Of a stretch of DNA of 64,000 bases, positions 26,078 through 36,400 are shown one piece after another. The position numbers and the translations under genes were made by a program. The stretch covers positions 3,596,001 through 3,660,000 of the forward strand of contig OY761554.1 of the NCBI GenBank assembly GCA_963664655.2. The letters run 5' to 3'. Under the pieces are notes generated by a model, which had not been told where the DNA came from, did no database searches, and saw nothing but the letters and a program-made list of their open reading frames with translations. The DNA is from Desulfospira sp963664655 (GTDB lineage: Bacteria; Desulfobacterota; Desulfobacteria; Desulfobacterales; Desulfobacteraceae). Position 1 is the stretch's first letter. Each line of letters opens with the position of its first letter.

Positions 26078-27293
26078 CGGTAAACGTGGTGCCGCGCCCT
26101 TTTTCACTCTCAACACAGATGTCGCCGCCGTGCTGCTGAATGATGTTATAGGCAATATTCATCCCAAGGCCCGTTCCTTTCCCCACTTCCTTTGTGGTGA
26201 AAAACGGATCAAAAATCCTGGATATGTGGTCAGGGTCAATGCCGCAGCCGGTATCTGAAAAGGCGATCATCACGGTGTCACCCTCATGCCATGTCTTTAT
26301 CCTGATTTCACCGGTTGTTTCCATGGCCTGGGCCGCATTGATCAGGATGTTCAAAAAGACCTGGTTGAGCTGCTGGGGAATGCCCATGATCATCGGCACC
26401 TCATTGAGTTCCTTGTGTACTGTGGTTTTGTATTTTAACTCATTGGCCGCCACGCTCAGGGTGGTTTCAATGCAGGCATTAATATCCACAGGTTCGATAT
26501 CATGTTTTCCGGGGTGGGCAAAATCCTTTAAATCAATGACGATCTTTTTAATCCGGCCCAGCCCGTCAATGCAGTCGTTTATAAGTTCATTCATATCCTC
26601 CTGAAGAAAAGCAATGTCAATCTCCCGGGAGCAGTCCTTAATTTTTTCAACCAGTCGGGCGGCTTCCCGGGCAAGGGGGATGCCGTTCAGCTGCTCAATC
26701 AGTGCCTGATCCAGGTGGATAAGTTTTTGAATATCAGACAGATACCCTTCCAGGGAGTTCAGGTTGCTGGTCACATACCCCACCGGATTGTTGATTTCAT
26801 GGGCGATTCCTGCGGCCAGCTGCCCGATGGAGGCCAGCTTGTCCGTCTGGGTCAGCTGAATAAGCAGGCCCTCCTTTTCTTCTTCCATGGCTTTTCTTTT
26901 GGTGATATCCAGAAATGAGGTAATAAAATACCGCTCCTTTGGGCTGCTGCCGTGGCGTGAAGAGGAAATGGAGCACCAGATCACCGTTCCGTCGCGTTTC
27001 TTGAATTGAAGTTCCAGATCCCGGACCTGACCTGAGGCCATTTCCCGTAAAAAAAGATCCCGGTCTTTTTTGTTGTAATACAGCTCCTGAACCATGGTCC
27101 GGGTGATTTCGCTGCTTGACTCATACCCGAGGATGTGCAGGGCCTCGGGATTGACATTGATGATCTGCCCGGGTTCCGTGCTTAAAACAATGCCGATGGG
27201 CAGGTTTTCGGTCAGGATCCGGAAATTTTTTTCCAGGGAGAGGGGCTTCCGGTTGCGGCCGGCCTGCACCGGGCTGGAATTTTCTTTTTTCAT
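26040..27293 (-). CDS. PAS-domain sensor histidine kinase
   Basis: 417 aa. A PAS domain (ILTENLPIGIVLSTEPGQIINVNPEA split by short strands) is followed by DHp with His in GIAHEINNPVGYV and an ATPase domain with N-box LNILINAAQAME, G1 DTGCGID and G2 GTGLGMNIAYN. No membrane segment is present, so it is a soluble kinase. It is transcribed towards the KPW-receiver gene and divergently from the next KPW receiver at 27537; either could be its partner. The 243-bp divergent gap contains a GCAATT/AATTGC hairpin at about 27376-27395. Confidence 0.9.
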   Translation of the reverse strand: MKKENSSPVQAGRNRKPLSLEKNFRILTENLPIGIVLSTEPGQIINVNPEALHILGYESSSEITRTMVQELYYNKKDRDLFLREMASGQVRDLELQFKKRDGTVIWCSISSSRHGSSPKERYFITSFLDITKRKAMEEEKEGLLIQLTQTDKLASIGQLAAGIAHEINNPVGYVTSNLNSLEGYLSDIQKLIHLDQALIEQLNGIPLAREAARLVEKIKDCSREIDIAFLQEDMNELINDCIDGLGRIKKIVIDLKDFAHPGKHDIEPVDINACIETTLSVAANELKYKTTVHKELNEVPMIMGIPQQLNQVFLNILINAAQAMETTGEIRIKTWHEGDTVMIAFSDTGCGIDPDHISRIFDPFFTTKEVGKGTGLGMNIAYNIIQQHGGDICVESEKGRGTTFTVTLPVPAGTGKE

Positions 27294-27536
27294 AACCGCT
27301 TCAATCCTTAAAAATTTCCGGAAAGTAAAATAGATGGAACATTCCGTTGCAGTCTAAAAAAAAAAAAGGCCTGGTGCAATTGTTTTTTAATTGCGGCAGG
27401 TTTTGTTTGAAGGATCTTGAGAAAATTTCTGAAATGTCATAAGCTTGTCTGAAAACAATAAATTTTCCTTAAAATTAGTCAAATTGATATCAATGCAGCC
27501 TTGGGAACGACGGGTCCGGCTTTACAAAGGAGATCA

Positions 27537-28271
27537 ATGACCAGCGGTGTTGACCATACCATCCTGATTGTCGACGATGAAGAGAAAATCGGGAAAGCCC
27601 TGGAACGTTTGATTAAAAGGCTTGGGGTCCGTTCCTTTTATGCGCCGTCGGGTCTCCTGGCCCTGGAGTTCATCCGGCAGTCGGGGTTTGAGCTTTCCAT
27701 GATTCTGTCAGACCAGAGAATGCCCGGCATGGAGGGCACACGGTTTCTGGAAAAGGCCCGTGCCGTGACACCGGATACGGTCCGGTTCCTGATCACCGGT
27801 TATGCGGATATCAATGCCGTTGCCGGTGCGGTGAACCGGGGGGCTGTCCATCGCTTTATCACCAAGCCCTGGGACAATGAGGGGCTGATGGCGATGATCC
27901 GGGCGGGGCTCAAATATTACGAACTGCTCATTGAGAACAAAAAGCTGTTTGCCCTGGCCAAAAAACAGAATACCCGTCTGTACAACCTGAGCCGGGAACT
28001 TCAGCAAAAGGCGGTTGAACATAAACGGATGATTGTTCAAAAAGAAAATCAGGTCATCCAGTTGAAAAAACGGATCAAAAAGGGGGCTGGCGAGCCCGAC
28101 CACCTCAAGCAGATCGAAAAACTGCTTGAAGAAAATCATATGATCGACAAAGACCGGATGGCGCTGTGCTTCAGGGCCGTGATGGATGATTTTTTTACAC
28201 GGTTCAAGGACCTGGCCGCCGGCAGCGGGTTTTTTATGCCGGAAGGCGGCGAATCCGGCCCGGAAGAGTGA
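27537..28271 (+). CDS. KPW-type response regulator with helical C-terminus
   Basis: 244 aa from the ATG at 27537, preceded by AAAGGAGATCA; a longer frame starts at 27501. The receiver has IVDDEEKIG, Asp in MILSDQRMPGMEG and FITKPWDNEG. The remaining 120 residues are charged and helical (coiled coil LQQKAVEHKRMIVQKENQ) with no recognised effector. It resembles the receiver encoded at 25241 and the degenerate one in the next gene, suggesting duplication. A receiver acting through protein contacts is the simplest reading. Confidence 0.85.
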   Translation: MTSGVDHTILIVDDEEKIGKALERLIKRLGVRSFYAPSGLLALEFIRQSGFELSMILSDQRMPGMEGTRFLEKARAVTPDTVRFLITGYADINAVAGAVNRGAVHRFITKPWDNEGLMAMIRAGLKYYELLIENKKLFALAKKQNTRLYNLSRELQQKAVEHKRMIVQKENQVIQLKKRIKKGAGEPDHLKQIEKLLEENHMIDKDRMALCFRAVMDDFFTRFKDLAAGSGFFMPEGGESGPEE

Positions 28272-28380
28272 TTTTAAGGCCGGGCGGCAATATAAGGGCC
28301 ATCCCCTGAATGGCAGAAAACCGGACCGTTCCGGGGTATCCTGAAAGACACCGGTCCGCAACGAAAAGTGAAAGCCTTTT

Positions 28381-30861
28381 TTGCTTCCCGGCAGGGCTTT
28401 CAGATATCAAAAAGAGACGTTTATTATCGAAACTGAACATCAGGAAAATAAAATACTGGTGATTGACCCAGGCGGGCTTGTGGGCCCGAAAACCGGACTC
28501 TTGTCAAACAAAGGCTACCGGGTGGACTGTTTTAAATCCCCGACTGAAGGGCTGATTTGCCTGGCCGAAGCCGTCACCGTCCCCTATTTTCTGATTATTG
28601 CCGGTTATGCTGAAATCCAGACGGGGCAAAAGACGGTATTGGCCAAAGCCCGGGAAATTTCGCCGGAAACCCAGCGGCTTCTGGTGGCGGCGCCCTCAGA
28701 GCTGCCCTCGTTTGTCAACGCCATCAATTCCGCAGGGATCCATGCCTGCCTGCCCCTGCCGTTTTCAGATGAAGATCTGGTTGTCCAGGTCAGGCTCCGG
28801 CACGATGAATACGAAACCGGCAGAAAAAGAAAAAATCTTCAGAAAACCATCCAGCGTCAAAACAAGCAGCTGTTCCAGATCGCGGGGAATTTAAAAAAAA
28901 AAGAGGCCGTGTATGGCACCCAGATCCAGCAGAAAGACAAGGAAATAAAGATACTGGCCGAAAGGCTGAAAAGTATTCTCGGGGATGGCGGTGCTGACGG
29001 CGAGGCCGATCTTAAACAGCTTCTGGAAAATGAAAAAGTCCGGTTTGATTCCTTTGCCTTTAAACAGGCGTTTGATGATTTGAAAATTCGTGCCGGGGAG
29101 ATTTTCTCAACGATTCTTTCAGAAAGAGGGGTTTTTGACGCCCTGTCCCCTGAAACCCTGCCGCCCAACGCCGCCGTTGATACCTCCCCGTACAAGTCTC
29201 TGGCCGGACTTCTGACAACGGAGCTGATCCGTTATTTTACCTGGAAATCGTCGCCAGAGTCTGCATCCGGTTCGGCCGCCGAAAAGTCCGAGGCTGACCG
29301 GTACTTCACCATGGACTTTACAGACAATCAGACCCGGGCGTATATCCGGTGCAGACCCGATGCACCGGAAACCGTCTCGCTTTACCAGGTCAAACAGTGC
29401 CTTCGCCAAAACGCCATTGTTACGGGGATCAAAGATGACGCCGAAATTGAAGCCTGGCTGGACGAACCGCCTGAAAGCCGGGACGCATTCCTCGTTGCCC
29501 AGGGCACGCCGCCGGTTTATCCGGTCAACGGAAAAATTCACTATTATTTCCCAACCAGTTTCAGGAAGGCGGGAAAACTCAACCCGGACGGCAGCATTGA
29601 CTTCCGGGACCGGGGGGACGTGCCCCATGTGGAAAAGGAGGTGCTGCTGGCCGCCAAATCCATGCCTGAACCCGGGACTTCCGGCATGGACGTCAAAGGC
29701 AGGGAAATCACTGTGCCGGAGCCTGTAGACCCCGCTTTTTCCCCGGGGACCGGAACCCGGCTGAGCGAAGACAGCACCCGGATTTTTTCAATCATTGAAG
29801 GCGAACCCCACCTGGATGTCATGGGGGTTGTGTCGGTAAACCAGGAGCTCAGGCTCAAAGGGGACGTGGGATTTGAAACCGGGAACATTGATTTTAAAGG
29901 CAACGTCATTGTCCCGGGAACCGTTAAAGAAGGCTTCAGGGTCAAGTGCGTATCCCTGACGGCCAAGCAGATATCCGGTGCCCGGATTGACGTGTCAGGG
30001 GACCTGAACGTTTCCATGGGGATTGTGGATACCCAGCTGATCAATGTGAAGGGGAACATACAGGCCAAGTATATTCGCAATTCGACCATCAACGGGTTTG
30101 GCGACTTAACGGTCCAAAAGGAAATCATTGACTCGGCCATTTATCTTAGCGGGGCTTGCAGCAATGAGCGCGGGGCCATTTTCAACTCCACTGTTTCCGC
30201 AAAGCTTGGGATCAAGGCCGGCACCGTGGGCAATGAGGCTGCAGGTTCATCGGTTCTGACGGTGGGCGTTGACGAGCACCTGATCCGCATAACGGACCAT
30301 ATCAAATCCAAGCTGGCCTTTAACCGGGCCGCGATCAAGGAGACCGAATCAGAGATCAGCCAGATGAAAGAGGTGGACAAGTGGCTTCACGGCACCATTA
30401 CCGGAAATGCCCATATTCAGGACCGAACCCAGCTTGAGATCCGGGACCTTGAAAAAAAGCGCGCTTCCCTGGAAAGCCGGAAAGATGCCGCTGAATTAAA
30501 AAAAATTTCAGATATGATCATCAGATTGGAAAAAAAAGCCAGAACAGCGGAGGAGAAAATCAACCAGGGATTTGAACATCAGGATCAGATACACAACGAT
30601 ATTTCGGTAAAAACGGCCCAGATCCAGACCTTGGAAAAGTTGACCCTGCAGCTGACAGAGGAGCTTGAAAACCTGGAGCAGATTGCGAACAAGTCCGATC
30701 CCGTCCCTGAGTTAAGCGTCACAAGGCACATTCAGTCCCTGACCAAAATCAAGGCCTCCCATTCATACAAAATCCTGGATAAGTCCTTTAGAACCTGCAC
30801 CATCAGGGAAACATGCCGGGAAGAAGACGGCACTTCCTTTTATGTGATAGAGGTTGTCTGA
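28381..30861 (+). CDS. FapA (DUF342) family protein with degenerate N-terminal receiver
   Basis: 826 aa from TTG 28381; no ATG or GTG lies near the N-terminus, so the start is uncertain. Residues 20-140 look like a KPW-type receiver that has lost its phospho-acceptor (LIIAGYAEIQTG where SDxxMP would be) and its KPW (LPLPFSDED). A coiled coil follows. From about 310 to 640 lies a DUF342/FapA region, with the N-terminal substrate-like part and repetitive right-handed beta-helix strands (GNIDFKGNVIVPGTVKEG, RIDVSGDLNVSMG). A C-terminal coiled coil closes it. FapA-type proteins are linked to polar or signalling assemblies; the function is unknown. Confidence 0.85.
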   Translation: MLPGRAFRYQKETFIIETEHQENKILVIDPGGLVGPKTGLLSNKGYRVDCFKSPTEGLICLAEAVTVPYFLIIAGYAEIQTGQKTVLAKAREISPETQRLLVAAPSELPSFVNAINSAGIHACLPLPFSDEDLVVQVRLRHDEYETGRKRKNLQKTIQRQNKQLFQIAGNLKKKEAVYGTQIQQKDKEIKILAERLKSILGDGGADGEADLKQLLENEKVRFDSFAFKQAFDDLKIRAGEIFSTILSERGVFDALSPETLPPNAAVDTSPYKSLAGLLTTELIRYFTWKSSPESASGSAAEKSEADRYFTMDFTDNQTRAYIRCRPDAPETVSLYQVKQCLRQNAIVTGIKDDAEIEAWLDEPPESRDAFLVAQGTPPVYPVNGKIHYYFPTSFRKAGKLNPDGSIDFRDRGDVPHVEKEVLLAAKSMPEPGTSGMDVKGREITVPEPVDPAFSPGTGTRLSEDSTRIFSIIEGEPHLDVMGVVSVNQELRLKGDVGFETGNIDFKGNVIVPGTVKEGFRVKCVSLTAKQISGARIDVSGDLNVSMGIVDTQLINVKGNIQAKYIRNSTINGFGDLTVQKEIIDSAIYLSGACSNERGAIFNSTVSAKLGIKAGTVGNEAAGSSVLTVGVDEHLIRITDHIKSKLAFNRAAIKETESEISQMKEVDKWLHGTITGNAHIQDRTQLEIRDLEKKRASLESRKDAAELKKISDMIIRLEKKARTAEEKINQGFEHQDQIHNDISVKTAQIQTLEKLTLQLTEELENLEQIANKSDPVPELSVTRHIQSLTKIKASHSYKILDKSFRTCTIRETCREEDGTSFYVIEVV

Positions 30862-31303
30862 GGGACCGCTTTTTCAAGGTAACGGCGGATCAGTTTCCCG
30901 GACAATGCCATCGCCGCGTTGCCGTTTTCTCCGGCAATAGCGAAATATCGTCTGCTATGCCATCAAGGAATCAGGGGAGCGGTACACAATGTCATTAACT
31001 TAAGCATCAAGGATGTTATTTGCAGGTCTCCTCTGTGCAGTTTGGCGCAAGCCAAACCTCTATTCTCTCTGTGGTTAAATAGAAAATGCGGGCGAAGCCC
31101 GCTGATTTCACAAACCGGGAATTTCAAGCTGATCTTTTCCTTTCTTTTACCCCTGAAGGCTACAGGAGTCAATTTGTTTGATTTGTGAAAGAAAATGCCC
31201 CGGAATGACAGGATATCCAACCATTTTGAAAGTTGATGTTCCCTTGACAAGGAGAGGAATCACAGGTATCTTATTTTTATCATACCAAAAAAGGACAATG
31301 CAT
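30862..31303. other. Gene-free region with repeat copy and hairpins
   Basis: Between the FapA gene and the toxin-antitoxin pair. It contains a perfect hairpin GTTTGGC-GCAA-GCCAAAC (31040-31057) and, next to it, a second copy of the CTCTCTGTGGTTAAATA element. An open frame enters the antitoxin from 31178 but has no SD; I see no separate gene. Confidence 0.55.
31064..31118. repeat. Partial second copy of the CTCTGTGGTTAAA element
   Basis: Matches 14055-14110: CTCTCTGTGGTTAAATA, then a hairpin with a GGGCGAA core, then an AAACC-GGG segment. The hairpin stem here is GCGGGC/GCCCGC, against TGGG/CCCA in the first copy. No inverted right end was found. Confidence 0.55.
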
Positions 31304-31558
31304 ATGAACACCCAAAAGATAGCCATTACCATACCAAAAGACCTGGTGGCCATGATCAATGAAATCAGTACTCAAAAAGGACTTTCCAGGAGCAAATTCA
31401 TTTCTTTGGTCCTTAAAGAAAAAATCAAATCTGAAAACGAACAACAGGTACGGGATGCCTATGACCGGGTTTTTTCAGACCAGGCCATTCTCAAGGAGCA
31501 GGCCGATTTCACGCGCTGGTTTGACAGGGCCGGTACAGAGGAAGGCCAGGAATGGTAA
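31304..31558 (+). CDS. Ribbon-helix-helix antitoxin (MazE/CopG-like)
   Basis: 84 aa from the ATG at 31304 (AAGGA eight bases upstream; the ATG at 31298 is too close). The N-terminus QKIAITIPKDLVAMINEIS with GLSRSKFISLVLKEKI is a ribbon-helix-helix DNA-binding motif. The acidic C-terminal tail (VFSDQAILKEQADFTRWFD) would wrap the toxin. It overlaps the toxin gene by seven bases. Such antitoxins neutralise MazF and repress their own operon. Confidence 0.85.
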   Translation: MNTQKIAITIPKDLVAMINEISTQKGLSRSKFISLVLKEKIKSENEQQVRDAYDRVFSDQAILKEQADFTRWFDRAGTEEGQEW

Positions 31559-31899
31559 TCTGTAAAGGGTCTGTTTACTGGGTGGATTTTTCTCCGGCCA
31601 AAGGGTCCGAACCCATGGGAAGACGCCCCGGACTGGTGGTCCAGAATGATTTACTCAACAACAGCAAGTTAAATACGGTTATCGTCATTGCCATTACCTC
31701 AACCATGAAATTTGGTGATTTACCGGGAAATGTCCGTCTTCATAGAGGGGAGGCGAACCTGCCGAAACCTTCTGTGATTAACATGACCCAGATAAAAACG
31801 GTTGACAAACTCAGCCTCAAGGGAAAAATCGGCACCCTTTCAAAAGAACGAATTGACCAGGTTTACCAGGGAATGAAACTGGTCATGGACATACCCTGA
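31552..31899 (+). CDS. MazF/PemK-family endoribonuclease toxin
   Basis: 115 aa, full length. It shows the family signatures: the N-terminal strand GSVYWVDFSPAKGSE, the RRPGLVVQND loop, VIVIAITS and the C-terminal VINMTQIKTVDK with LGKIGTLS-like spacing. MazF toxins cleave mRNA at short motifs when free of antitoxin. Coupled to the upstream antitoxin by overlap. A short CACC/GGTG hairpin followed by CGCTTTTTT at about 31903-31929 may end the transcript. Confidence 0.9.
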   Translation: MVICKGSVYWVDFSPAKGSEPMGRRPGLVVQNDLLNNSKLNTVIVIAITSTMKFGDLPGNVRLHRGEANLPKPSVINMTQIKTVDKLSLKGKIGTLSKERIDQVYQGMKLVMDIP

Positions 31900-32051
31900 T
31901 TCACCCTGGAAAACGGTGCGCTTTTTTACTGAAGCCAAAAAACATGTTTGAATCAGAAGAATTGGCATGATAACCCACAAAACTGCACCAGATGGAATCG
32001 TCCTCAAATCGGATACAATAATCGGAAAAAACGATCTGTTTTTTTTAAAAT

Positions 32052-33422
32052 TTAAGGTTCCCTTACCTCAAGCAGACTGGCCTGCGAGGCTGTGCCCGAG
32101 GCCAGGGAAAGCCGGTTCACCGCCGCAAGGTAGTCGTACACGGCAGACAGGTAGTCGGTGCGGCTTTGCTGGACCAGGACCTGGGTGTCGAGAAGATCGG
32201 TGATGGTGAAAAGGCCGCCCTCATACCGGTTTCTTACAATGCGGAGGGATTCTTCGGACTGGCCGATGGCGGACCGGGCCACATGGATGCGCTCCCATGC
32301 GCTCAGGGCCGTGAGAAACGCGGCCCGGGCCTCGGCGCACACCTGCTGCCGGGTGGCCTTGAGCAAAGACTTTGCCCGGTCCGAGAGGGCCAGGGCCTCT
32401 CGGATTTTCGAAGGAATCCGGCCCCCGGTGTAAAGCGGGAGGCTGACCTGGGCCCCGATGGTGTAGTTGGATCCGGTCTGGTCAAAATCCTCGGTATTGA
32501 TTTCATAGCTGCCGGAAACCCCGAAGGAAGGGTGTCTCAAGGCCTTTGCCTTGTCAAGTTCCTGTTCGGCGATCCGGACAAACAGCCGGGACTGCTCTAA
32601 TTCGGGCCGGTTGTCCCCGGCCGTCTTTACCCATTCTTCAATGCTGCCGGACAGTTTATCTCCCTGTGCCATGGGGGTGGTCAGCCGGTGGGGGATGTAC
32701 CTTCCGGTCCCCATGGCCGTGTTCAGCGCACAAAGCACCATTTCCCGGCTGTTGGCCACCTGGGTGGCCTGCTGGGTTAAATCGGCCATGCGGACCTGGG
32801 CCCGCAGCAGGTCGCTTTTGGCCACAAACCCGCCGTCATACCGGGACTGGACCAGTTTTAAATGGGAGGCGGCCGTTTCCTGCATCTGTTTTAGAACCTG
32901 CTCTTTTTCCAGGGTTAAGAGGACCTGAAGATAGGCGGATACGGTGTCGGTGATCACCGCCTGCTGTTTCTTTTTTGTGAGCAGCCGGGCCGATTCCAGG
33001 TTCAGCCTGGCCTGCTCAAGGCTGTGCCTTGCCTGGCCGCTGTCGTAGAGCATCCAGTTAAAGGATAACACCGTGGCATAGTTGTTCAGGGCGTCCGGAT
33101 CATTGAGGCGGTCCGGATCAAAATCCTGCGCCGTAATGGCCTGCTGGTTCAGCCGCGTGCCAAATGCCCACATGGGGTTCACGGTCCGGGAGGCCTGTTC
33201 TGAAAGCCTTATATCGGGCAGAAAGGCGGAACGGGCCTGGCCGACTTTTTCTTTCCCGGCGGTTTCATTAAATTGTTCTGCGGCCAGCAGGGGGTTATGG
33301 GCCAGGGCCGTGTCCACGGCCTCCTGTAAGGACAGGTCCCCGGCCTGGCCGGTCCCGGACAGAAAAATCATCACCGCTGCGGCCAGAAAAGCCGGTCCAT
33401 ATCCCTTGCATGTTATTTTCAT
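32052..33422 (-). CDS. TolC-family outer-membrane efflux protein
   Basis: 456 aa with a Sec signal peptide (hydrophobic FLAAAVMIFLSG, cleavage near GQAG). The mature part starts LSLQEAVDTALAHNPLL, the TolC-family opening, and has two similar halves of long helices (for example LEQARLNLESARL, QSRYDGGFVAKSDLLRA and RNRYEGGLFTITDLLD). It forms the outer-membrane channel for the RND pump encoded just upstream, whose stop codon overlaps its start (ATGA at 33419-33422). Confidence 0.93.
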   Translation of the reverse strand: MKITCKGYGPAFLAAAVMIFLSGTGQAGDLSLQEAVDTALAHNPLLAAEQFNETAGKEKVGQARSAFLPDIRLSEQASRTVNPMWAFGTRLNQQAITAQDFDPDRLNDPDALNNYATVLSFNWMLYDSGQARHSLEQARLNLESARLLTKKKQQAVITDTVSAYLQVLLTLEKEQVLKQMQETAASHLKLVQSRYDGGFVAKSDLLRAQVRMADLTQQATQVANSREMVLCALNTAMGTGRYIPHRLTTPMAQGDKLSGSIEEWVKTAGDNRPELEQSRLFVRIAEQELDKAKALRHPSFGVSGSYEINTEDFDQTGSNYTIGAQVSLPLYTGGRIPSKIREALALSDRAKSLLKATRQQVCAEARAAFLTALSAWERIHVARSAIGQSEESLRIVRNRYEGGLFTITDLLDTQVLVQQSRTDYLSAVYDYLAAVNRLSLASGTASQASLLEVREP

Positions 33423-36400
33423 GAATCTGCCTCCATTGCCGGGGAATCCGCATTGTCACCGGTGTGGCCGGATGTTTCAGGGTGCTTCAAGTGGCCGGTC
33501 TCCCACCGTTTATCCAGAAAATAGAGAATCGGAACCGTCATCCGGGAAAACAGAAGGGACGCCACTTCCCCGGCCATTAACGAAATGGCAAGGCCCTGGA
33601 AAATCGGATCAAACAGGATCACCGACGCCCCGACCACCACGGCGGCGGCCGTCAGCATCATGGGCCGGAACCTGACGGCCCCGGCATCAATGACCGCCTG
33701 GTCCAGAGGGATCCCATGGCCAAGCCGCAGTTCAATAAAATCCACCAGGATAATGGAGTTCCGGACCACAATGCCGGCCCCGGCAATGAAACCGATCATG
33801 GAGGTGGCCGTGAAAAACGCGTTCATGGCCCAGTGGGCCGGCAGAATGCCGATCAGGCTGAAGGGAATGGCCGCCATGATCACCAGGGGCGTTGAAAAGG
33901 ACTGGAACCACCCCACAACCAGGACAAAGATCAACACCAGGACCACGGCAAAGGCAATCCCCAAATCCCGGAACACCTCATAAGTGATGTGCCATTCCCC
34001 GTCCCATTTCATGGACAGGCGGCGGTCGGTTTCGGGCAAAGACGCGGTGTGCTGCTCAATCCGGTATCCTTCCGGGACGGACAGGGCATTAATTTTCTGC
34101 CACATCTCCAATATGGCATAGACCGGGCTTTCCTTGGCCCCGGCCACGTCTGCGGTGACATAGACCACGGGCATCAGGTTTTTATGGTAAATGCTGTTGT
34201 CGAGATCCGTTTGGGTGACCTTCACCAGGGTGGAAAGGGACAGCAGGCTGCCGTCGGCGGCCGGCAGCTTTACCGATGTGAGCCGGTCCAGGCCCGCCCG
34301 GGACGCCAGGGGCGGCTTTAAGACAATGGGGACATCCTCTTTTTCAAAGGGCTGGTGAAGCAGGCCCGGGGACTGTCCTTCAAGGACCAGCCTCAGGGTC
34401 TGGGCGATCCGGTCCACGCTGATGCCGTGAAGGGCGGCTTTTTCCTGGTCAATATCCAGCTGGTAGCGGTCCTGGTCCTCTTCCATGTACCAGTCCACAT
34501 CCACCACCCCGTCGGTCTGCTCAAACACACCCCTGACCGCTAGGGCCAGTTCCTTTTGCCGCCCGTAATCGGGCCCGTAAATTTCAGCCACCAGGGTGGA
34601 CAGCACCGGCGGCCCCGGCGGAACCTCGGCGATTTTAACCCGTGCGCCGTACCGGTCTGCAATGGCTTTTAAGGCCGGCCTCACCCGTCTGGCAATGTCG
34701 TGGCTTTGCTGTTTTCGGCGGCTTTTTCCGGCCAGGTTGACCTGGATATCGGCCATTGCCGGCCCTTTTCTCAAGTCATAATGCCGGACCAGCCCGTTAA
34801 AGTTAAAGGGCCCGGCCGTTCCCGCATAAATCTGAAGGTCCACCACCTCATTGACGGTTTTAAGGTAGTCGGCCATTTCCATGGCCACCCCGGCGGTTTC
34901 TTCCAGGGTGGCGGTTTCCGGCATGTCCAGGATCACCTGGAACTCGCTTTTGTTGTCAAAGGGGAGCATTTTAACTTTAACATGGCCCGTGAGGACCATG
35001 GCACAGGACAGCAGCAGCATGACCGCCACCCCCCCAAGGAAAAGCCACCGCCACAAGGGCTTGTGCAAAAGAGAATCCATGACCCTGCGGTACAGCCTTG
35101 TCAGGCGGTCTTCCCGGTCATGGCCGGCATCGTGTCCGGCCGGGTCGTTTTTGATGATCCTCACCGAAGCCCAGGGGGTCACGATAAAGGCCACCAGAAG
35201 TGAAAAAAACATGGCTGCCGACGCGCCCACGGGAATGGGGCGCATGTAAGGCCCCATGAGCCCGCCCACAAAGGCCATGGGCAGGATGGCGGCAATGACC
35301 GTGAGGGTGGCCAGGATGGTGGGGTTGCCCACTTCATCCACCGCTTCAATGGCGACGGCAAACTTTGAACGGCCCCGGTTCTCCCTGAGCCGGTAGTGGC
35401 GGACCACGTTTTCCACCACCACAATGGCGTCATCCACCAGGATGCCGATGGAAAAAATCAGGGCAAACAGGGTGATCCGGTTCAGGGTATACCCGTAAAG
35501 AAAAAAGGTGGTCAGGGTCAGCGCCAGGGTGACGGGAATGGCAAAGGCCACCACCCCGGATTCCCGGTGGCCCAGGGTGAAAAAAATCAGAATGGTCACG
35601 GACACCACGGCAATGAGCATGTGCAGCAGCAGTTCATTGGATTTTTCCCTGGCCGTTTCACCGTAGTGGCGGGTGACGGCCATGTGGACATTGTCCGGAA
35701 TGATGGTCCCCTTGACCTCATTGATCCGTTCCAGCACCTTTTCGGCCACCCCGACGGCATTGGTCCCCTTTCTTTTGGCCACCGTGAGGGTGACGGCGCA
35801 GGCCATGCCGTTGACCGGGTTTTTCAGCTGTTTCTCATCTTTGGCCGGACCGGTGCCGAAGAACACATACTGTGACGGTTCCAAAGGACCGTCCTCAACG
35901 GCGGCCACATCCCGAAGGTAGACCGGCCGGCCATGGGATACGTTGACCACCACCCGCCCGACATCTTCGGCGTCTTTTAACAGGCCCCCGGTATGGATGA
36001 CGATCTGCCCGTCCCGGGAGGGAAAGCTGCCCGAGTCCGAGGCCTGGTTGGCGGCCCGGATCATCCGGCTTACCCCCAGGGCATCCAGCCCGTAGGCGGA
36101 AAGCCTCTCGGGATTAAGGCGGACGTTGATGCTTCTGTGCTCCCCGCCGATCAGGGTGGTCAAGGAGACATTGGGTTCGCGCTTGACAAGGTCTTCCACT
36201 TCTGCGGCCAGGCGCCTTAACATGTAATGGTCTGCCTCGTCGCTCCAGAAGGTCAGCGCCAGGATGGGGACGTCATCAATATAACGGGGACGGATCAGCG
36301 GCGGGCTGACCCCGGTGGGGATCCGGTCATAGTTGGCCGAAAGCTTGGACTGAAGCCGGACAATGGCGGCTTCCTCGTTCTGCCCGACCAGGAACCGGAC

